Program-made: the position numbers and the translations under genes
In this document: piece after piece, positions 11,469 to 21,760 of the stretch
Numbering within the stretch: the stretch's first letter is position 1
Layout: every line of letters starts with the position of its first letter
From: Spiroplasma sp. BIUS-1
GTDB lineage: Bacteria; Bacillota_I; Bacilli_A; Mycoplasmatales; Mycoplasmataceae
Reading direction: 5' to 3'
Assembly: GCF_010365805.1 (NCBI RefSeq)
Contig: NZ_CP048386.1
Coordinates: 62,001 to 126,000 of the forward strand
Length of the DNA: 64,000 nt
Notes under the pieces: model-generated
Seen by the model: the letters and a program-made list of their open reading frames with translations, nothing else
Told to the model about the DNA's origin: nothing
Database searches by the model: none

Positions 11469-11696
11469 ATGAACAAAGATATTATAAAAACATTTAGTAA
11501 AAACATGAAAAGAATAAGGGTAAATGCACAACTTACACAAGAAGAGTTAAGTTTCAAATCTGAGTTACACAGAAATTACATTTCTGATTCAGAAAGGGGT
11601 AAGAGAAACATATCTCTTAAGTCTGTTGAAAAAATCGCAAAAGCTTTGAATGTAGAACCAATTGAATTTTTTAGGGAAATTGAAAACGAAGATTAA
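11469..11696 (+). CDS. Small XRE-family helix-turn-helix protein
   Basis: A 75-residue protein that is almost entirely one Cro/CI-type helix-turn-helix domain: VNAQLTQEELSFKSELHRNY followed by SDSERGKRNISLKSVEKIAK and ALNVEPIEFF. It is likely a DNA-binding regulator; the target is unknown. It lies 3 bases after whiA and is followed at once by a bidirectional terminator. Confidence 0.88.
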   Translation: MNKDIIKTFSKNMKRIRVNAQLTQEELSFKSELHRNYISDSERGKRNISLKSVEKIAKALNVEPIEFFREIENED

Positions 11697-11698
11697 TT

Positions 11699-11727
11699 AA
11701 AAAACAGAACCGGTGGTTCTGTTTTTT
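11699..11727. terminator. Bidirectional terminator
   Basis: A 13-bp stem from AAAAAACAGAACC to its complement with a 3-base loop, T-rich at the end on either strand. It ends the whiA-XRE unit on the plus strand and the rhodanese-like gene on the minus strand. Confidence 0.88.
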
Positions 11728-12121
11728 AATATACTATCACTTTTGTTAATTTATCAAAGTCTTCATTGTTTCTTATGTTTTTATATCCATCATAAAACAC
11801 ATAAGCTTTAAAACCTTTTGTTCTTAAACTTTTATAAACCGATAAGTGACTTCTTGAATCTTCATCAATGATTAAAATTTTATTTTTCTTATCCAAAACT
11901 TTAAAATATTTAAAATTAAAGTTTGTTATAGGAACATTTATTGTTCCGTGAAGGTGATTTTCTTTGTAAGAAAGAGAATTTCTTATATCAACAACTTGTC
12001 AGTTTTTGCTTTTTAGAATGTGAGGTAGTTTTTTACTATTCTTTGTTTTATACTTTCTTTTAAAAGAATTTGTTTTAAATAGCTTATCTAAAAATTTAAA
12101 CACGTATTCTAGTCATTGCAT
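11726..12121 (-). CDS. Rhodanese-like protein lacking the catalytic cysteine
   Basis: A 131-residue protein on the minus strand, readable only with UGA as Trp (codon 3 and near residue 43). After a basic, partly hydrophobic N-terminus it has a rhodanese-fold core: WQVVDIRNSLSYKENHLHGT, then INVP, then ILIIDEDSRSHLSVYKSLR and GFKAYVFYDGYKNI. In active sulfurtransferases the loop after the central strand holds a Cys (CxxGxRS); here it reads DEDSRS with no Cys. It is therefore probably not a sulfurtransferase; a protein- or phosphate-binding role is possible. The start is supported by AAGGTGAT upstream. Confidence 0.8.
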
Positions 12122-12211
12122 CTTTTATCACCTTTATGATTATATATGTAATTTTATAAATTAGTTAGTTTTAAAGTATGGTGTTAAAATCTATTTGGAG
12201 GAAGAAAATGA

Positions 12212-12826
12212 ATGAGAATAACACCAGAACAAGAATTTAACAACATTAATAATCTAGCAAATACAAAACCAAGAAGAAATCTATTAGGGGCTTTTCTTTG
12301 GTATTTAAGCTTCTTTTTAATAATTCCTTTATTTGTTCATATATCAAATGTGAACAAACTAAAGAAATTGAACATTAAAGTTTCAGAAGCAGAATCTGGA
12401 ATAGATGTGCAACTTAAAAAAAGAAGAGACACTTTGATAAAATTAATTGAATCAGTTCAAGGTAGCATGAAATTTGAAAAAGAAATATTAATGACTTTAA
12501 CTTCAATGAGAACGGGAGTGAGTATTCAAGACAAAGGAAAGAATGCAGCTATGCTAGATAAAATTTCTAAGCAAGTTACAATGCAACTTGAAAATTATCC
12601 TGAAATTAAATCAACTTCTCTTATTCAAGAACTAATGAGATCAACTGCAAATATTGAGGATGATATTTCTGCTTCAAGAAGAATTTACAATTCAAATGTA
12701 AGTATATTCAATCAAGCAATAAATGTATATCCAAAAAATGCAGCAGCAGCCCAACTAGGTTATGTTTTCAAATCTTTATTTGAAATCACAGACTTTGAAA
12801 GGCAAGATGTTAAAATCGAATTTTAA
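12212..12826 (+). CDS. lemA: LemA family membrane protein
   Basis: A 204-residue protein with one membrane helix near residues 27-46 (LGAFLWYLSFFLIIPLFVHI) followed by a long helical domain typical of LemA: KKRRDTLIKLIESVQG, NIEDDISASRRIYNSNV and FNQAINVYPKN. The biochemical role of LemA is not settled. ATG 12212 is chosen: the ATG at 12208 is out of frame, while GGAGG at 12197-12201 is well spaced. The next gene, a DUF3137-like protein, often accompanies lemA. Confidence 0.9.
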   Translation: MRITPEQEFNNINNLANTKPRRNLLGAFLWYLSFFLIIPLFVHISNVNKLKKLNIKVSEAESGIDVQLKKRRDTLIKLIESVQGSMKFEKEILMTLTSMRTGVSIQDKGKNAAMLDKISKQVTMQLENYPEIKSTSLIQELMRSTANIEDDISASRRIYNSNVSIFNQAINVYPKNAAAAQLGYVFKSLFEITDFERQDVKIEF

Positions 12827-12839
12827 GAGAGGATAAACT

Positions 12840-13889
12840 ATGAATTTTAAAAAAAATAAAAAAATTAATCTTGATGAAACTTTATTTTTACAATTGAAAA
12901 ATAACTTAAATGAAGATAACGACTTGAAATCGGGAATATCAAAATTTATTTGAAATAGAAATTTATCAATTATATTACCAACAATATTAACCCTTTTATT
13001 TTTAGTTGGGGCTTTGCTTTTCATGCTTTTAGAAGGCAAAGTAGAAACTAATATAAGAAAAATGTTTTTATTTATTGGTTTGGGAGCAATGGTTTTATTG
13101 CCGTTTCAAATGATAATTTCATACTTGTTAAATAAAAAATTACAAAAAAAATTAAATTTAATAATTCATACAAAAGGAAATCTTAAGAAAATTTATGAAA
13201 CATTTTTTAATCAAAATAATGATTTAAAAAATATAGAGAAGGTTGAGTACAAATCATTAAATCCAGACTTTTCAACAAATAAATTTTATGGCTCACACAA
13301 TGAATATTTATCACAAGTTGGACCTGCAAAAAAAAGAGATAATTTAAACTTATTGAGTTTTAAATTTAACGGCAAAGAAGGAAGTTTTATTATACAGGAA
13401 CCTGTAAAGTGTATAAAAAGAACTCGCTCTAGACGCTCAGATGGTTCTTTTAGATGAAAGACAAATACAACATTGGTTTCGATGGACTCTATATTTATAG
13501 TGGATGACAAGATTAAAAATGAGTGTAATGGATTAAGAATACGAAGCAAGGGTATTCTAAAGGGAGATTATCAAACAGAATCTGTTGCTTTTAATCAAAA
13601 GTATTCAACAAATATAGCCGCAACAAATATAGCGGGTGCCAAATTTTTAAATCCAATTGCATTAGATAGATTATCAAATCTAAATGATGATAATTTTTTT
13701 GCACTAGGAGTTAATGAAGATGTTTATATTCAAAAATACTTCATAAAAAATCCAATATATCCAATAGGGATATTTGATTTTACGAAGCTTTCATCAAAAA
13801 ATAAATTATATGAATACATGACAAGAAAAATACAATTTGAAAAAGATTTATTTAAAAGATCTTTGGAGTATATTTCATTTATAAAATAA
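12840..13889 (+). CDS. DUF3137-like membrane protein
   Basis: A 349-residue protein with two membrane helices (about residues 43-65 and 77-97) after a hydrophilic N-terminus, then a basic soluble domain. The UGA at 13455 and others read as Trp. Topology, size and position directly after lemA match the DUF3137 family, which recurs next to lemA. The function is unknown. A GAGAGGATAA site precedes ATG 12840. I do not recognise catalytic motifs. Confidence 0.7.
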
Positions 13890-13903
13890 AATATTCAAAA
13901 TCA

Positions 13904-13930
13904 AGGAATGTAATAAAGCATTCTTTTTTT
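13904..13930 (+). terminator. Intrinsic terminator
   Basis: Stem around GAATG/CATTC with an 8-base loop, followed by seven T residues. Confidence 0.65.
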
Positions 13931-13973
13931 ATTCGAAATGTAGTATTATATAGATATTGAATGGAGGCCTTTT

Positions 13974-14264
13974 ATGGTTTTACTTGCATCAAGCTCACAA
14001 CAGTTATTAGCAAATCAAATAATATTGGGTTTTGAAATTCTAGCTCTAATTGTTTCAGTATTAATGATCGCTGTTGGTCTAATACAAAATAAGAGTTCAC
14101 AAACTGGATTGAGTGCACTAAATGGAGGAAATGATGAACTTTTCTCCAACTCAAAAGAAAGAGGTGTTGATAAAACAACATCTATATGAATGTTTAGTTT
14201 AGGAATCGCATTATTTATAATAACAATTGTTATAGGAATTATTTCAAACACTGTTTTAACTTAA
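13974..14264 (+). CDS. secG: Protein translocase subunit SecG
   Basis: A 96-residue protein with two membrane helices (about residues 12-38 and 70-95) joined by the SecG loop: GLIQNKSSQTGLSAL, then GGNDELFSN and KERGVDK. It is the small auxiliary subunit of the SecYEG channel. The UGA at 14187 is Trp, so the protein is longer than a standard-code reading suggests. GGAGG lies upstream of ATG 13974. It sits just before rnr and smpB, the secG-rnr-smpB order seen in many Firmicutes. Confidence 0.93.
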
Positions 14265-14277
14265 TAGTGTTTTTTTT
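14246..14277 (+). terminator. Intrinsic terminator overlapping the secG end
   Basis: Stem AAACACT/AGTGTTT flanking the secG stop, followed by a T run. It lies between secG and rnr, so rnr may be transcribed by read-through or from its own promoter. Confidence 0.6.
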
Positions 14278-14294
14278 AGTAGAAAGAATGTTTT

Positions 14295-16391
14295 ATGAAA
14301 AATATAATACTATCTCGAATGGAAGGAAAAGAGAAGGTACACTTAAACGACTTAATAAAAAATATTAAAGCCGATTATGAAAGTGTAACAAACACCTTAA
14401 AAGAACTTCAAGAAGAACATCTGATAGGTTGAACAAAAGAAAATGTAATTTATCTTGTTGGAGATAAATATAAAATAGGTTCAATCAAAATAAATGATAA
14501 GGGTTTTGGTTTCGTAAAAGAGTTTAACTCTGAAGACGATGATTTTTTTGTTCCTCCAAACGGACTAAATGGTTGTATATCTTCTGATGAAGTTATTTTC
14601 ACCGTACAAAAAGAAAAAGATGACAGATTAAAAGCTAATGTTGAAGACATAGTTTTAAGAACAAAAACATCTCTAGTTGGAGAAATTAGAAAAAGTAGTG
14701 ACGGAAGATTTTTAGATTTCATCGCAAATGAACCTGGTTTCAAAAATTATAGAATAGTTATGATTAATGGAAAAGATTTTAACTTAAAAGAAGATTTGAT
14801 TCTTAAAGTAAAAATACTAAATGTAAGGGATAGAAAATTATTTGTTAGAGTCCAAAAAATTATTGGAGATGCAAATAAAGCTGTTGATAGAATTTTATCT
14901 ATTGCATATGAATATGAAATTAAACCAGAATTTAATAAATTAACTATAGATAATGCTAATGAAGTTGCAAAACCAATTGACTATGATGATCCAAAAGTAA
15001 AAAGAAGGTTAGAAAACTCACTTGTTGAAAAAAACCTTGTAACAATCGATGGAGCAGACTCAAAAGATTTAGATGACGCTGTTTATGTTGAAAAAACATC
15101 TAATGGTTATAAATTAATAGTAGCTATAGCAGATGTTAGTCACTATGTTACTCCTTTTTCTCCACTGGACAATACAGCTTTATTTAGAGGTAACTCAGTT
15201 TATTTGGCAAATAAAGTTATACCAATGCTTCCTGAAAAATTATCAAATGGAGTATGTAGTTTAAATCCAAACGAAGAAAAACTTTGTATGGTAGCTGAAA
15301 TGGATTTTGATTTAAAAGGAGACGTAGTTAATAAAAAAGTTTACGAGTCAATAATGATTTCAAAAGCTAGATTAACTTATAAAGAAGTTAACGATCTATA
15401 TTCAACTGGTAAATCTGAAAGACCAAAAGAAATTATTGACATGTTAATGGTTTCAAAGGAATTGCATGAAATAATAGATGCTGCAAGATCTGCAAGGGGC
15501 TCAATTGAGTTTGATGTAGCAGAACCAAAAATTATTTTGGACAAAGATTCAAATGTAGTTGATATCGCAAAAAGAGATAGAGGTATTAGTGAGAAACTAA
15601 TTGAGAACTTTATGGTTAGTGCAAATGAATGTGTAGCTACTGTTATTTTTGAAAAAGAATTACCATTCATTTACAGAAATCACGATGTTCCAAAAGAAGA
15701 AAACTTAATAGAATGACACTCTATTTTAAGAGCTTTAGGTATAAATGTTAAATTAAATGATTTAGATAAAATAAATCCAAAAACAATCAAAGATGCTTTG
15801 GTTCAAATTGAAGATCAAATAAAAGATGCAACAGAAAGAGATGTTATAAATGTAACACTTCTTAAATTTATGGAAAAAGCAGCATATGAGTTAGAAAATA
15901 TTGGACACTTTGGATTGGCAAGTGAATGTTATACTCACTTTACAAGTCCTATTAGAAGATATAGTGACTTAATTGTTCATAGATATTTAAAACAATATTT
16001 AGTAGATAAAGATTTAAGAGATTTTAAATTAGAACAAAATGAAAAATTTGTTTTAAAAGCATGTAGCATAATTAATGATACAGAAAAGCAAGCTGTTTCA
16101 GCTGAAAGAGAAGTTAATAAAGTGTGCATGGCTGAATTTATGCAATCAAAAATTGGACAAGAGTTCGAAGGTATAGTTGCTGCAGTTCTTAAGTTCGGTA
16201 TTTTTGTTCAATTAGATAATTGTGTTGAAGGGTTGATTCATATTTCTGAATTACCAGACTTTACATTTGATGAAAAAACAAGCATCATGGTTAATAAACA
16301 AAATAAAGTCTTCAGATTAGGTCAAAAAGTAAAGATTAAAGTTAAAAATGCTGATGTTAAAAAAAGAATTATAGACTTTGTGCTTGCTTAA
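14295..16391 (+). CDS. rnr: Ribonuclease R
   Basis: A 698-residue 3'-5' exoribonuclease. In order: an N-terminal winged-helix region, cold-shock-like domains (about residues 60-220), the RNB catalytic domain starting at TIDGADSKDLDDAVYV with the metal-binding Asp cluster, the AEREVNKVCMAEFM segment, and a C-terminal S1 domain (GIVAAVLKFGIFVQLDNCVEG). Mollicutes use RNase R as a main RNA-degrading exonuclease; it also degrades tmRNA-released messages. ATG 14295 is in frame; the ATG at 14288 is not. smpB follows after 14 bases. Confidence 0.97.
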
Positions 16392-16405
16392 TTGAGGTGA
16401 AAAAT

Positions 16406-16846
16406 ATGGGAGAGCATGTTTTATTAAAAAATAAAAAAGCTTATTTTAATTATGAAATATTAGATACTTGAGAAGCTGGTATAGTTTTGACTGGTCCAGA
16501 AATAAAATCTATAAGAAACAAAGATGTTTCTATAGAAGAATCTTTTATTTTAATAAGAAAAGGTCAAGTAGAAATCTTAAATATGAATATTAAGAACTAT
16601 GAATTTGCAAACCACGTTAAACAAGATCCTACAAGAAATAGAGTTTTATTACTTCACAAAGATGAAATAAAAAAAATGCTTAAAAGAGTTCAGTTAGAGA
16701 ATCTTACAATAGTACCTTTAAAGTTATATTTAAAAGGCAATTATGCAAAATTGGAAATAGGACTTGGAAAAGGTAAGAAATTAATTGATAAAAGAGAAAC
16801 AATTAAACAAAGAGATGTTGAAAGAAGACTTAAAAAAATAAAATAA
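16406..16846 (+). CDS. smpB: SsrA-binding protein SmpB
   Basis: A 146-residue tmRNA-binding protein needed for trans-translation, the rescue of stalled ribosomes. The family signature is clear: [39 protein letters not shown], the [17 protein letters not shown] segment and a basic C-terminal tail ([19 protein letters not shown]). Its partner RNA gene ssrA lies 363 bases downstream. GAGGTGA precedes the start. Confidence 0.97.
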
Positions 16847-16868
16847 AAAAACCATTTAATGGTTTTTT
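16844..16868. terminator. Bidirectional terminator between smpB and the minus-strand gene
   Basis: AACCAT/ATGGTT stem with A residues before and T residues after, usable on both strands. It lies between the convergent ends of smpB and the small Cys-rich gene. Confidence 0.75.
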
Positions 16869-17122
16869 TATTTTCAAGCATATGCCAGTATGTTTGCTGG
16901 TTTACCACAACCACAAACTCCGCAATTTTCCTTTTCTTCTTTTAGTTCAATATTTGCACCTAAGAAATTAGAATAACCTTCTTTAAGGCTGTTTGCAACA
17001 TGTTCTCCATTTTCTAAAGCTATTAATAATGTCTTTCCTTCTTCTAACATATTTTGAATCTCTTGAATTTCAACTTTTGTCATATCAAGAACTTCAACTA
17101 CATTATTTAAATCTTTGCTCAT
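16868..17122 (-). CDS. Small Cys-rich protein of unknown function
   Basis: An 84-residue minus-strand protein. The first UGA (16874-16876) reads as Trp, so the protein ends in AYAWK rather than AYA. The body is helical and acidic (TKVEIQEIQNMLEEGKTLLI), and the C-terminal part has a tight CGVCGCGKP cluster that could bind a metal. GGAGATG lies well placed upstream of the start. It is convergent with smpB and divergent from ssrA. I do not recognise the family. Confidence 0.72.
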
Positions 17123-17194
17123 TTATTTCATCTCCTTACAAATTATTATAGTTTATAAAATCTAATAGAAACTTTATTTATTCAAATAATGTTT

Positions 17195-17200
17195 TATAAT
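17195..17200 (+). promoter_or_regulatory. -10 box of ssrA
   Basis: A perfect TATAAT placed 8 bases before the predicted mature 5' end of tmRNA at 17209. The -35 region is weak. Confidence 0.65.
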
Positions 17201-17208
17201 ATAGATAT

Positions 17209-17620
17209 GGGGGTGTCCTGGTTTCGACAGGATACAACTGGCCCATGACTGCAGTGGTTTGGTAGACCTTAATACTTCTAGGTTTGATAAAATGCAAACG
17301 AAGAAAAAAATGAATTTGAAATGCCAGCATTTATGATCAATAATGCATCAGCTGGAGTTGCTTTAGCAGCTTAATAAACTTCTAAGTTTATAGCAGTTCA
17401 ACGTTATGATATGTGTTTGTGCTTCATTGAATAACGTATTACCTAGCGCAATAGAACAAATGATTTTAGTGATAAATTTGTTCGAAACTAAATCACTAAC
17501 GCTATAAATTTAAATCTCGTTGACTCTGTTGGTTTATAGTGTAAGTTAGAGACGACTAAACTGTAGACGTCATGGGTTGGAGTATTTTGGACGCGGGTTC
17601 GATTCCCGCCATCTCCACCA
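17209..17620 (+). ncRNA. ssrA: tmRNA (SsrA)
   Basis: About 412 nt. The 5' end GGGGGTG pairs with CATCTCC before the 3' CCA to form the tRNA-like acceptor stem, and GGTTCGATTCC near the 3' end is the T-arm. CTGGTTTCGACAGG at the 5' end is the usual tmRNA start. In between lie the tag-coding region and pseudoknot sequence. It rescues stalled ribosomes together with SmpB. A T run directly after CCA can act as terminator or processing boundary. Confidence 0.97.
17294..17374 (+). other. tmRNA proteolysis-tag reading frame
   Basis: Resume codon GCA followed by a 26-residue tag beginning ANEEKNEFEMPAF and ending NNASAGVALAA, then tandem TAA stop codons. The FEMPAFM core matches what I recall of other Mollicutes tags. 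The final ALAA is the classic hydrophobic degron end, recognised by Lon in Mollicutes that lack ClpXP. Confidence 0.88.
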
Positions 17621-17666
17621 TTTTTTTATGCTTAATTGTTTTATAAGAAAGGAATGTAATTTTATT

Positions 17667-19616
17667 ATGAATAATATATTAACATTATTAATTGCATGTC
17701 TTTCTTATACAACAATTATTGCCTTTTGTTACACAATCTTTTGAGGGTTAACAAGACATTTATTCACCAAACTAAAAACTTACTATGAAATATTTTTGGG
17801 ATTTGTACTTGGTTTCATTTCTACATTCTCATTAATTTTAATAACATTACTTGGTGGAGATACTGGTAATCTTGGATTGACAATATTCTTGCCAACATTT
17901 TTATATTGAGTATCAATTATTTTTATTTCACCTTTATCAAGTATAGGTATACTAACTTGTAATATATTAAATTTAGTTTTATTTTCATCTATTTTTAGTG
18001 ATTTTTTTGGTAAACCATCTGATTCATGAACTATAACTTTATTGGTTTTGGCTTACGTTATTCCACTTGTAAATTATTTTGTGAAAACTTTTTGAAAGAA
18101 TATTTCAAATTGATCAAACTGATCAATCACAACAATAATTCTTCTTTTAACAGGATTAATATGAGGTTTAGCGTTTATCAAAACTTCTCCAGCTCTTGGT
18201 AATATAACAAATTTATTATTCTGGCTTGGAAGTGGATACTTAGCTTATGCTTACATTGCGGTTATAAACCAAATCTATTTACATGCTCTTAAGTTACAAA
18301 ATATTGTAACTTATGACAACACATACTATTTAAACTTTTCTTCTGCTCACGAGCAAATCTTAAATAAGATTCAAGAAGAAAAAATTAAGCACGGTATTTA
18401 TTTAACTTACTTCATTTCAAATTTTGAGAAGTTCGAATCAAAAGTTAATTTTCAAATTAAAGATGAAGTTGTTAACTCAATATCAGAACAAAGTTACAAC
18501 TTAATTAAAGAAAACTTTCCAAATTCAATTTTCTTTAAACCTAATTACAAAACTTTCGGTGCTTTCATTCCATTTGATCTATATGAAGAATTTAGTCAAA
18601 GTAATAATAAATATTTAGAAGTTATAAAAAATATATTCTTACAGATGAATACAGAATTCAAAATTGAAAATTATAAAATTTCTATTAAATTAAAATCTGT
18701 TTGTTCTTATTATGGTTTACATTCTAATAACTTAGACAAATTGTTAGAATACAATAGACACGTAGAAAACGATTTCTTATTAACTTACCAAGAGAAAAAC
18801 ATTGTTGTAAATCCAATGGAAATAATAAAAGAAAAAAACCAAAATAAAAAAATGTTATCATTAAACGAAGTTACAAATCTAAATCAATTTGCAACATTGT
18901 TTGAACCTATTTATTCTTCAAAAACAAAAGACTTCGAATCTTACTTTTTGAATGGAATGGTAGAAGGTATAGAAATAAATTCAGATTTATTCGAAGAACA
19001 AAAAAAATTAATTTCTGATATGGGATTAGAATCTCTATTCTTAAGATATATTTCATTCCAATCATTAAAGAAATTATCAAAACAAAACAATTTTGTTAGA
19101 GAAAAAGACATGTTTATAAATTATACAAGCGAGTATATCTCAAGTGAAGATTTTGAAGTTAATGAATTTATTTTGAAACTTAAAAACTTAAAAATAGACT
19201 TATCAAAATTAATTTTAAACTTTGATATAAACAATGAAGTTGATAATCAAAAGCAACTTGAAAAAAATATTGACCTTTTAAAAAAAGAATCTATAAGAAT
19301 CTCAGTATCTAACTTTGGTTCTTTAAAAACAGATTTTGCTTTATTAAGTTGTTACAAACCAGAATTTATTTTTTTAGAAGGAGAAATTTCTAAAAAAATA
19401 AATTATATAAAAGAGAATGAAAAAATTCTTTTAGAAAGTTTAAAAATAGCTGAGAAGATTGAAGCGAAAGTTATTGCAACTTCTGTAAATAGTTATATAA
19501 TCTATAAACATCTAAAATCTTTAGGTATAGAATTTTTTACTGGAGAACTTATAGGAAGCTCAATTGATCCAAGAGAAGTTATTTCAGAGGAATTGAGATA
19601 CTTACTAAATAAATAG
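17667..19616 (+). CDS. Membrane protein with degenerate GGDEF-like and EAL-like domains
   Basis: A 649-residue protein. Residues 1-210 form about six membrane helices. Residues 223-310 have the pattern of a GGDEF domain (helix, YFISNFEKFESKVNFQIKDE, then KTFGAFIPFD) without the GGDEF loop. Residues 410-640 align by eye with an EAL domain: FEPIYSS for YQPI, FINYTSEYI for VNVS, ISVSNFGSLKTDFALL for the DDFGTG segment, PEFIFLEGEI for DxLKID, and VIATSVNSY for VVAEGVE. The metal-binding Glu and Asp residues of these motifs are mostly replaced, so neither c-di-GMP synthesis nor hydrolysis is expected. It may be a sensor or scaffold. mgtE follows after 14 bases. Confidence 0.72.
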
Positions 19617-19630
19617 AGAGGAAAATAAAA

Positions 19631-21055
19631 ATGTTAGAAAAAGAAGAAAATTTAAAAGCTTTAAGTGAAAACATTGAAAAACTAATAATAGAAAATGATA
19701 TTAAAAAACTTAGAGAGCTTGAAGAACTTCACTACCCACAAGATATAGCCGAGGCTTTAGAACAGTTGGATGAAAAAATAATTATAATAGCTTTAAGACT
19801 TTTCACTAATGATACAAGTAGTGAAATTTTTCCATACCTTGATACAGATATACAAGAGGAGATAATTAATAAAATGTCTTCTAAACAAGTTAGTGAACTT
19901 TTTTCAGAACTTTATACAGATGACATTGTAGATATTTTAGAGGAAATGCCTTCAAATATTGTAAAGAAAATTTTAAGATCTTCTACACCAGAAGCTAGAG
20001 CTCAAATAAATAATATTTTAAAATACAATGACGATACTGCAGGAAGTATAATGAGTGTTGATTACACTAGATTTAAAATAAATTGAACTGTAACTGATGC
20101 TATTGAAAAAATAAGAGAGCGAGATCAAGAATCAGAAGACCACAATACATTTTATGTAGTAGATGATTTAAATAATTTAAAAGGTACAATAGAACTAAAA
20201 GATTTAGTTTTCTCTAAAGGTGAAACAAAACTTTCAGAAATAATGGATGAGAGAGTATTGTTTGCATATACAAAAGATGATCAAGAAGCTGTTGTTGAAA
20301 AGTTTCAAAAATATGACATAACAACTCTTCCTGTTATAAATATTCAACAAAAATTAGTTGGGATAGTTACTGTAGATGATGTTCTTGATGTTATTGAAGA
20401 AGAAGTTACAGAAGACATTCACAAAATGGCTGGTATCTCACCAACAGATGACGAATACTTTAAAACAAGTATTTGAAAAATGGTTAAATCTAGAAGTGTT
20501 TGATTAATGTTTCTAATGGTATCTGCAACTTTATCTCAAATCATAATATATTTATTTATGAAAAGATACGGGTTTAATTCAGATAAGGGTTCTATAATTT
20601 ATATTGTTACAATGTTGTTAACACCTCTTTTGACTGTAATTTCAGGAACAACAGGTAATGCTGGGAGCCAGTCTTCAACAATGGTGGTTAGAGCATTGTC
20701 TTTAAAAGAAGTTGAAACAAAAGATTTCGCAAGAGTTATGTGAAAAGAATTTAGAGTAGCAATAATAACTGGTTTCATATTAGTTTCAGTAAACTTTATA
20801 AGAATGATTATAATTTATTCAATTGAAACAAAAGGTGATTTGAGCGATCCAAATTTATGATATACAATAGCAACACTTTCAATAGCGATGTATCTATCTT
20901 TAATAATGGCAAAACTTATTGGAGGTACACTTCCTATAATTGCTAAAAAGTTAAAATTTGACCCAGCTGTAACAGCTGCTCCTCTTGTAACAACATTGGT
21001 TGATGCGCTTTCAACAGCAATTTTCTTCTCTGTTGGTCTAATTTTCTTTGCTTAG
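19631..21055 (+). CDS. mgtE: Magnesium transporter MgtE
   Basis: A 474-residue Mg2+ channel. N-terminal superhelical N domain (about residues 30-135, with EALEQLDEKIIIIALRL and ELYTDDIVDILEEMP), two CBS domains (about 140-270, with TTLPVINIQQKLVGIVTVDD), then a five-helix membrane domain with SGTTGNAGSQSSTMVVRAL and the pore-side PAVTAAPLVTTLVDALST. Normal family length. It needs several UGA codons as Trp. It appears to share a transcript with the GGDEF/EAL-like gene upstream; no Mg riboswitch was recognised before either gene. Confidence 0.96.
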
Positions 21056-21086
21056 TATATATAATAGTTTTTCAAGGAGATAACTT

Positions 21087-21737
21087 ATGAGATTAAGAAA
21101 TAAAAATTGAACAAAAGGCTATATTGAAGAAAATAAAAAACATATGATTAATGTTGAAGAAAAAATAAACGCAAAAGACCTTTTTAAAAAAAACCAAGAA
21201 ACCTATTTAGAGATAGGTTGTGGTAAAGGTCAGTTCATTATCGGTCAAGCTATGAAGAGTTCTAACAAAAACTTTATAGCCATGGAAAAAGAAACAACCG
21301 TAATAGGAGTGGCTTTAAAAAAAGCTATCAATACAGAAAACTTCGAATTTAAAAATTTATTATTCTTAAATAAGTTTGCAGAAAACTTATTAGATATTTT
21401 TGAGGCCAATTCTTTAGATGGTATCTTCTTAAATTTTTCAGACCCATGACCTAAATCTAAACACTATAAAAAAAGATTAACATATATTGGTTTTTTAGAA
21501 ATATATTGAAATCTTTTAAAAGATAATGGTGTTATAGAAATTAAAACTGATAACGATAATCTTTATGAATTTAGTTTGGAACAAATTCAAGAATCAAAAT
21601 TCAAAATTCTATACAACACAAATGATTTATATGCTCAAAAAGATCTTTTAAAAGATAATATAGCAACTGAATACGAACAGAGATTTCATTCAATGGGTAA
21701 AAATATAAATAAAATAGTAATAAAAAAAGAGGTTTAG
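21087..21737 (+). CDS. trmB: tRNA (guanine-N7-)-methyltransferase
   Basis: A 216-residue SAM-dependent enzyme that makes m7G46 in tRNA. Visible are the SAM-binding LEIGCGKGQFI motif, the catalytic-side NFSDPWPKSKHYKKRL motif and the C-terminal ATEYEQRFHSMGKNI segment. ATG 21087 follows AAGGAG. Its last 4 bases overlap the end of the convergent minus-strand gene, and a shared terminator hairpin spans both ends. Confidence 0.96.
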
Positions 21738-21760
21738 TCTTGTGACTTAACCTCTTTTTT
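21723..21760. terminator. Bidirectional terminator within two convergent gene ends
   Basis: Stem of about 17 bp with one mismatch (AAAAAAGAGGTTTAGTC against GACTTAACCTCTTTTTT), loop TTGT. It lies inside the last codons of trmB and of the minus-strand membrane gene. Confidence 0.85.

Noticed and set aside
13974-14251. Minus-strand frames opposite secG
   Set aside because: They are shadows of secG, whose sequence matches the family in loop and helices.
14288-14300. ATG 7 bases before the rnr start
   Set aside because: It is out of frame with RNase R; the in-frame ATG is at 14295.
17620-17667. A tRNA gene after ssrA
   Set aside because: The GGTTCGATTCC arm and CCA belong to the tRNA-like end of tmRNA; no second cloverleaf is present.
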